DNA from: Drosophila persimilis
Lineage: Eukaryota > Arthropoda > Insecta > Diptera > Drosophilidae
Assembly (NCBI RefSeq): GCF_003286085.1
Contig: NW_020825288.1
Span: 21,018,001-21,082,000 of the forward strand
Length of the DNA stretch: 64,000 nucleotides
Reading direction: 5' to 3'
Within the stretch, counting starts at the first letter, position 1. Each line of letters starts with the position of its first letter. Under the pieces are notes generated by a model. The model was not told where the DNA came from. It did no database searches and saw only the letters and a list, made by a program, of their open reading frames with translations. The translations under genes were made by a program, and so were the position numbers. This document shows, piece by piece, positions 59,406 to 64,000 of this stretch.

Positions 59406-59483
59406 TACGGTATATTTTAAAAGTGAGATGATATATTTCTGAGGGTCGGACGGTATTTTAACGACAAATCCGCGGTCACACAG
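59406..59483 (+). promoter_or_regulatory. agt: agt core promoter motifs
   Basis: TACGGTATATTT (59406-59417) resembles the Drosophila core motif KTYRGTATWTTT. CGGTCACACAG (59473-59483) is one base from Motif 1 (YGGTCACACTR). Both precede the agt ATG at 59530, and no TATA is needed. Typical of housekeeping promoters. Confidence 0.5.
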
Positions 59484-59529
59484 CTGCCAAGCCGGCCTTT
59501 TATAAAATTTTGAAAATTTCACAATAAAA

Positions 59530-60102
59530 ATGTGGTTTTCCGAGAATTTAAAGATCCGCTTGACAATGATGACAAGGAGACCGCGCCTGATCCGCTATGG
59601 CTTCGTCGACACCACGTTTGGCCGCATGCTAATGGGAGTGGTTTCCTTGGACGATATTCAGAGCGAAGCTCAAGACGCCATTTGTCTACTGTATTTCGTG
59701 ATGGAGAACGACCAATACACTCTCGACGAGGCGATAAGTCGCTCGCACGGTGCGAAGATGGAGCAGGACAGTGCCACCATCCAGAAGTGGGCCTACAAGC
59801 TTTTCTCGGCTGGCAAGGACGCGGAATGTTTGATCGACGTTGCTATCATTGGGACACAATTCGAGACGGCTGTTTGGTCCGCTCTGCTGGAGGTGAAGAG
59901 TGGTCAGACGTACACATACTTGCAGCTGGCGACGCAGATGGGTCGCCCCGAGGTCGTGCGCTCGCTGGCCAGTGCAGTGGGCCGGAACCAGGTGGCCATT
60001 CTCATACCCTGCCACCGCATTGTGTCCAAGAACGGGGACTCCAAGTACTACTGGGGCGGCAAGCTCAAGCAGGAACTGCTCAGCTTCGAGGCTAAAAAAT
60101 AG
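59530..60102 (+). CDS. agt: O6-alkylguanine-DNA alkyltransferase
   Basis: Suicide repair enzyme that moves an alkyl group from O6-alkylguanine in DNA to its own cysteine. Single exon, 190 residues, intronless. The C-terminal half has the family signature: GTQFETAVWSAL, YTYLQLATQMGRPEVVRSLA (helix-turn-helix and Arg finger region) and the active site IPCHRIVSKNG with Cys161. It ends WGGKLKQELLSFEAKK. The start MWFSENLKIRL resembles the melanogaster agt start I recall. ATTAAA at 60121-60126 may serve as polyA signal. It converges with the signal peptidase gene, with 249 bp between stop codons. Confidence 0.93.
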   Translation: MWFSENLKIRLTMMTRRPRLIRYGFVDTTFGRMLMGVVSLDDIQSEAQDAICLLYFVMENDQYTLDEAISRSHGAKMEQDSATIQKWAYKLFSAGKDAECLIDVAIIGTQFETAVWSALLEVKSGQTYTYLQLATQMGRPEVVRSLASAVGRNQVAILIPCHRIVSKNGDSKYYWGGKLKQELLSFEAKK

Positions 60103-60351
60103 ATTGTTATAACAAACATGATTAAAAATTGTTATATTTTGTTTATTGAAATTCAGCTCCGGACACTTCGGAGTCCGGACAACTTGTTTTGTTTCGTTTT
60201 TGTGGCGACTTGTTGAGGGGCCGTGGACAGGAAAGAATCGTTGCGGGATTGATCAAATGAAAAAATGCGAAAACAGGCTCGAGATTGTGCACATTCTGGG
60301 CGCAGATCCTACTTATATATTGTACCTATAAATAAACGTGCCGCCGCCGCT

Positions 60352-61121
60352 CTACTCTCGATGCAGTAGAACGAATATTGCCAGTATCGAGAGAATGGCC
60401 CACTGTAAAGAGGGAACACGAGAGCGGATCAGCAAGGGAAGACTTGACGGAGGGTTAGTTGGGAAAATCACTCACTTTAACCTTCGGATACTCGTTCATG
60501 AAGATGGTGATGATGCCCACGTAGGGCAGGAAGCCCCTGGCTCTACCCACAATATCCTTTTTGGTCAGCCAGAGCTGGTTGGGCGCGTACAGGCCTCGGT
60601 CGTCCACGTTGTTGTTGTCGCCCTTGGTCAGGAACTTGACGCTGCCGTCCTCCCTGCAATATCAATAATCGGGGAATCAGTAAAAGTTGCAGCAGCCCGG
60701 TGAGACCTACTTCTCATGCAGCTTGATCACGCGATGCACTATCGGAATGTCTCTGCCCTCCACCTTGAACACAACGATCTCGCCGACGCGCACTGGATCC
60801 TCCTTGTAGTTGGTGAGGAAGAGCAGGTCGCCGCGGTGAAATGCCGGCTCCATGCTGCCACTGAGCACCACCACGATGGGCGATTCGCTGCCGGTGACCA
60901 CCATCAGGCCCTTCCAGATCATCAGGGCCGACGAGACGATCATGGCGAAGCTCAGCACCTGATACAGGGACTGCAAGCAGCCAAACAAAGACACATCATT
61001 TATTAACAAATGCCACATTCAACGCCGAACAAGGCGGCGGCGCTCCTCTCACCTGACGCTTGTTCATTCTGTTGAAATCGCCCAGCATTTCATCGATTTG
61101 CAGCATGCTTGCTACGCCCAT
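60352..61121 (-). CDS. twr: Signal peptidase complex catalytic subunit SEC11
   Basis: ER-membrane serine protease that removes signal peptides from secretory proteins. Four exons: 61053-61121, 60711-60970, 60476-60653 and 60352-60402, all with GT/AG borders and matched phase; 185 residues, the expected size of the family. Starts [20 protein letters not shown]. One N-terminal membrane segment ([21 protein letters not shown]). Catalytic serine in [15 protein letters not shown] and histidine in [12 protein letters not shown], the Ser-His dyad of eukaryotic SEC11. [12 protein letters not shown] box, then a C-terminal hydrophobic [16 protein letters not shown]. Known in Drosophila as Spase18-21/twr (from memory). 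A minus-strand AATAAA lies at 60142-60147. Upstream region shared with the hydrolase gene. Confidence 0.93.
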
Positions 61122-61711
61122 GGTTGCGGCTGTGTGATTTGTGGGGTATATTTCCTTAAATTAACCTAGCTAAATGCGAATTCGATCGGGTTTTAAAAAT
61201 GCTACGTCGACGAAGACAGAACAGAAAAATACAGACACGTATGAAGTAGAGCCTGGACAAACATCGATAGTATCATCGGTGGAAATATCGATGTTTTCAT
61301 CACACCTCTAACAGCACAGTGGGTACCCAAATGTAGTGAAATAGCTTACATATTCTAAATAATATTAAGACTGGGATATTGGTGTGCCTCAGACGTCTTT
61401 TTGGTTTGTTTTATTTTATGTTCAATATAATGTAAAAATTTAAATTTTTTCAGAAAAGCGATTGTAGTCTAGGAAGCATGGTGTTGCTAGTATAGGTCAG
61501 GCAATACAAAGACAATTGCTAGTTTCCAATGCATCATGTAAATGAGTTTTCTCGGATTTGTAGCTTTACAATTTTCAATAATGAATATACGTAAATCTTA
61601 TCGATAGTTGCACAAACATTGTCCATCTCTAAGATTTGAAAACGTGAGGTGAGCGCCACAGCTTGCCTTTTTTTGCGAAATAATAGAAGCCTGCCTGAGA
61701 TACAAAGCGAA
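61122..61711. promoter_or_regulatory. Bidirectional promoter with DRE elements
   Basis: 590 bp between two divergent housekeeping genes. AAACATCGATA (61259-61269) and TATCGATGTTT (61286-61296) form a perfect 11-bp inverted repeat, each half containing seven of eight DRE bases. A full TATCGATA lies at 61599-61606, about 105 bp before the hydrolase ATG. No TATA box was seen. DREF-type regulation is inferred. Confidence 0.6.
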
Positions 61712-62329
61712 ATGGGTGATAAACTGCTGGACACTGCACAAATCATCAATGGAATGGCTGTGATGATATCATTTTTCGTCGGCTACCGCTACGCCATCAA
61801 GCGCGGCGAGTCCAAGGCGTCGGACGAAGGAGCAGAGGCTGCGACCGGTAGCACGACCACGAAGGAGGCTGCCGTAACCGACAAGGTGAGCCTACTGACC
61901 CAATTCCACTCTTCCACAATTCTTCCAGGCGGGGGCTAATTATCGGTGTGTTTGCAGAACTATGGTGGCTTCAACGAGAACTTCAAAATGGTTCTGGTCG
62001 TGCGGAACGACCTGAAGATGGGCAAGGGCAAGATTGCCGCCCAATGTGGCCATGGAGCGGTGGGCGCCTATCAGAAGGCGGTGACGCGGATTCCGCGTCT
62101 GTTGCGCGCCTGGGAGAACTGCGGCTGTGCCAAAATCGCCGTGCGCGTGGAGAGCGAGGCAGAGCTGGTGGCCATCAAGAACGCCGCCGAACGGCAGCAG
62201 CTGAACACGTGCCTTATACGCGACGCCGGTCGCACCCAGATCGAGCCCAACTCCAAGACCGTGCTGGCCGTGGGCCCAGCTGCGGCAGTCGATATCGATC
62301 GTGTCACCGGGCACCTGAAGCTCTTGTAA
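61712..62329 (+). CDS. Peptidyl-tRNA hydrolase 2 (PTRH2/Bit1 type)
   Basis: Hydrolyses peptidyl-tRNA released from stalled translation. Exons 61712-61885 and 61958-62329 with a 72-nt intron; 181 residues. An N-terminal hydrophobic segment (IINGMAVMISFFVGYRYAI, about residues 11-29) would anchor it, as in mitochondrial outer-membrane PTRH2. An acidic/Thr linker follows. The PTH2 domain starts with KMVLVVRNDLKMGKGKIAAQ and CGHGAVGAY, then CAKIAVRVESEAEL, LIRDAGRTQIEPNSKTVLAVGP and the closing VTGHLKLL. The start is the ATG at 61712, not the in-frame GTG upstream at 61649. The D. melanogaster counterpart is probably CG1307 (from memory). Confidence 0.92.
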
Positions 62330-62427
62330 GGCATTGGCATACTCGCAAGCCATAGAGAACACACACACCACACACACACCCACTTATTTACGCGCACCTC
62401 AAACAAAAACAACACTCAAAAAGCAAT

Positions 62428-62499
62428 ATGGGTCAGGGCTTGTGGGGTGGTGGAATGGCAGCAATGGGTGGTATGATTGTGCCTCCATTACGACGTTAG
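62428..62499 (+). CDS. 23-codon small ORF in 3' part of hydrolase transcript
   Basis: Not recognised. ATG 62428 has A at -3 and G at +4, better than most. The product is 23 residues with a Gly/Met pattern (MGQGLWGGGMAAMGG) and a basic end IVPPLRR, then TAG. It starts 98 nt after the hydrolase stop and ends 41 nt before an AATAAA, so it would be on the same mRNA unless it has its own promoter. It may be a translated small ORF or chance. Confidence 0.3.
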   Translation: MGQGLWGGGMAAMGGMIVPPLRR

Positions 62500-62540
62500 G
62501 ATACGACGCTGACGACTGTGAAAATGCAAGTTAATCTAAG

Positions 62541-62546
62541 AATAAA
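62541..62546 (+). terminator. Polyadenylation signal after the hydrolase gene
   Basis: AATAAA 211 nt past the hydrolase stop. Confidence 0.7.
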
Positions 62547-62983
62547 GTTTAAAATTTACCTATTAAATGATCTGTAATGCAGCTTCCGCTTGCAAAAGCT
62601 CGGAGTTGAATCACTTTTTTATTTTCTATTTATACAATTACTCTCCCAGAAACAAGAGACTCATCTCTGGGTGTTCGTTCTTCTTAAATGTATATTATAT
62701 GGTTTACAAAATTCAGCTTAATCAACAAACACGTATTACAAAAACAAAGAGAACAAACGGTCAGGGCCTGGCAACACCCCATACACCACTCATAATATTG
62801 CAAAAAAATTAAAGTTCAATAGAACACGAAATGATTATCGGATTAAATTTCCAAGGCCTTACAAGGCATACCGATTTTAAACAATTTTAAGCCGTTTAAA
62901 GATCATTTTCTGTTCCGCAAATGGATGAAAATAAAAATATTTCTCTTATTCGCGCCCCCTTTCTAGGGGTCTCCTTTGCATCC
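62547..62983. other. Intergenic DNA between convergent genes
   Basis: AT-rich stretch between the hydrolase and the minus-strand gene that follows. It includes the latter's 3' UTR. No gene seen. Confidence 0.6.
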
Positions 62984-64000
62984 CTAGAATGTCCAGGCAT
63001 AATCATTATCCCCCTGCACTAGTTGCTGTTGTGGCTGTGGCTGATGCTCTAGTCCCGGCTGGGGGACTGGAAAGTCCATTGGCTGTTGGGCAGCAGGATA
63101 GTCCATGGGTTGCTGGGCGGTTGCAAAATCCATTGGCTGCTGTACAACCGGATATTCCATCTGCTGCTGTTGCTGCTGGGAGCCCGCAAAGTCCATTTGC
63201 TGCTGAGCGCCCGTAAAGTCCATTGGTTGCTGAGCGCCCGCAAAGTTCATCGCCTGCTGGGCCCCCGAAAAACCCATTGCTTGTTGGGAACTCGTGAAGC
63301 CCATTGGCTGCTGCTGCTGGTAGTCGATCACGGGCTCGTTTGAGGCGTCCACATGGTAGGGCTGCGAGTGATGGGAGTGATGCGAGGCCTGCGACTGGTG
63401 CACATCAGTTTCGGTGTCGTCAAACACTTCGTGCTTGATGCGCCTTCGACCATCGTCCTCCTCGTCACTGTCCGACACGTCCAGATCTTCCTCAATGCCC
63501 ATGCCGTTGTTGAGCGTGCTGGCCGGTGGCATTTGAAGGGCCCCAGACTCATCTTCGTGTGCGCCTGCAGCGGAAGCGGCGGCGGCAGCGGCACTTGTGC
63601 TGGCCTCCGGTGGATTGTACTGCCCATTGTCGTCCTGGACGTTGGCCATGAAGTCCGAGAAGGCGCCCCGGGCGGTGGTGGGCTCTCCCAGATTCTGGCG
63701 CGGCTTGTGCATAGCCAGGAAATCGGAGGGATCGTAGTTGGGATCCACATCCATGGACTCATCTGGAAGACATACAAAAATGCGATAAATTGCTGGACAC
63801 ACAAAATGGGGGTAAAGATCAAGCGGAGCTTAAGGAAGACATCGAGGGGACAGGACAACATTTATATGTATGTGGTTTGGGGGTAATAGAGACCTTGCTG
63901 CTGTTGAGCGTAGAACCCAAGGCCACTCAACTGCACCATTGCTTCAGCCGCCTGCTGGCTGTCATCCTCGCCGCACGGCTCCTCTGCGCCCAGGTGCGGC
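62984..64000 (-). CDS. Unrecognised Q-rich acidic protein, 3' exons (partial)
   Basis: Gene runs off the right edge. Exons seen: 63894-64000 (partial) and 62984-63762. The 131-nt intron has a gtctct donor and a ttccag acceptor with matched phase (Q + D). The first piece reads EDDSQQAAEAMVQLSGLGFYAQQQ. The next starts DESMDVDPNYDPSDFLAM and continues AFSDFMANVQDDNGQYNPPE. Then comes Ala-rich sequence, an acidic DVSDSDEEDD followed by basic RRRIKHEVF, a His/Ser stretch, nine copies of a QQPMDFxxA nonapeptide, and the end NDYAWTF. Composition suggests a nuclear, intrinsically disordered C-terminus. Family not identified. Confidence 0.8.
63062..63320 (-). repeat. Coding tandem repeat QQPMDFxxA
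   Basis: Nine consecutive units of about 27 nt encode QQPMDF, QQAMGF, QQAMNF, QQQMDF, QQPMDY and similar, plus two or three spacer residues each. One unit is lengthened by extra Gln. Confidence 0.9.

Noticed and set aside
59532..60095. 187-codon plus frame overlapping agt
   Set aside because: Off-frame reading of agt; the agt frame holds the PCHR active site and conserved blocks.

Overview
The window is Drosophila DNA: the pb–lab interval of the Antennapedia Hox complex and its distal flank. It carries the homeobox and C-terminal exons of proboscipedia, a block of seven RR-2 cuticle genes plus Edg84A, the whole coding region of labial, and three or four housekeeping-type genes. Gene content and order match the D. 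melanogaster 84A arrangement (pb, Ccp84Aa to Ag, Edg84A, lab). The proteins differ from the melanogaster versions I remember (longer glutamine runs, altered Ccp tails), so this is another Drosophila species. An obscura-group species is a guess, not shown. All gene names come from recalled protein similarity, not a search.

Layout. 1-11933: large pb intron; the 5' pb exons, including the YPWM motif, lie left of the window. 11934-14849: six pb coding exons (+). 14850-19250: pb 3' UTR and intergenic DNA, with a possible minus-strand transcription unit near 17.3-17.9 kb. 19344-36146: cuticle genes Aa(-), Ab(+), Ac(+), Ad(-), Ae(+), Af(+), Ag(-), Edg84A(-), each with a four-codon first exon, a short intron and usually a clear TATA box. 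36241-42246: lab upstream DNA. 42247-57767: lab (+), three coding exons around a 13.3 kb intron. 59530-62329: agt (+), the signal peptidase subunit twr/Spase18-21 (-) and a PTH2-type peptidyl-tRNA hydrolase (+). 62984-64000: 3' part of an unrecognised Q-rich acidic protein gene (-).

How it works together. pb and lab encode Q50 homeodomain factors for mouthpart and anterior head identity and are transcribed in the same direction. The cuticle genes between them make secreted chitin-binding proteins and are unrelated in function. The right-hand genes have DRE and Motif-1-like elements rather than TATA boxes, as expected of housekeeping promoters.

Main points for a second look. (1) Ccp84Ab and Ccp84Ad with their 3' flanks form a 1.7-2.1 kb inverted duplication around Ccp84Ac. 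(2) Ccp84Ab is a mosaic, its 5' half nearly identical to Ccp84Aa and its 3' half to Ccp84Ad. (3) An 80-codon two-exon gene candidate lies in a segment found in only one arm of that duplication. (4) A 23-codon ORF with good start context follows the peptidyl-tRNA hydrolase gene before its polyA signal. (5) A TATA/Inr/intron unit of unknown product lies between pb and Ccp84Aa. I recognised no transposon-coded protein, tRNA, rRNA or CRISPR.
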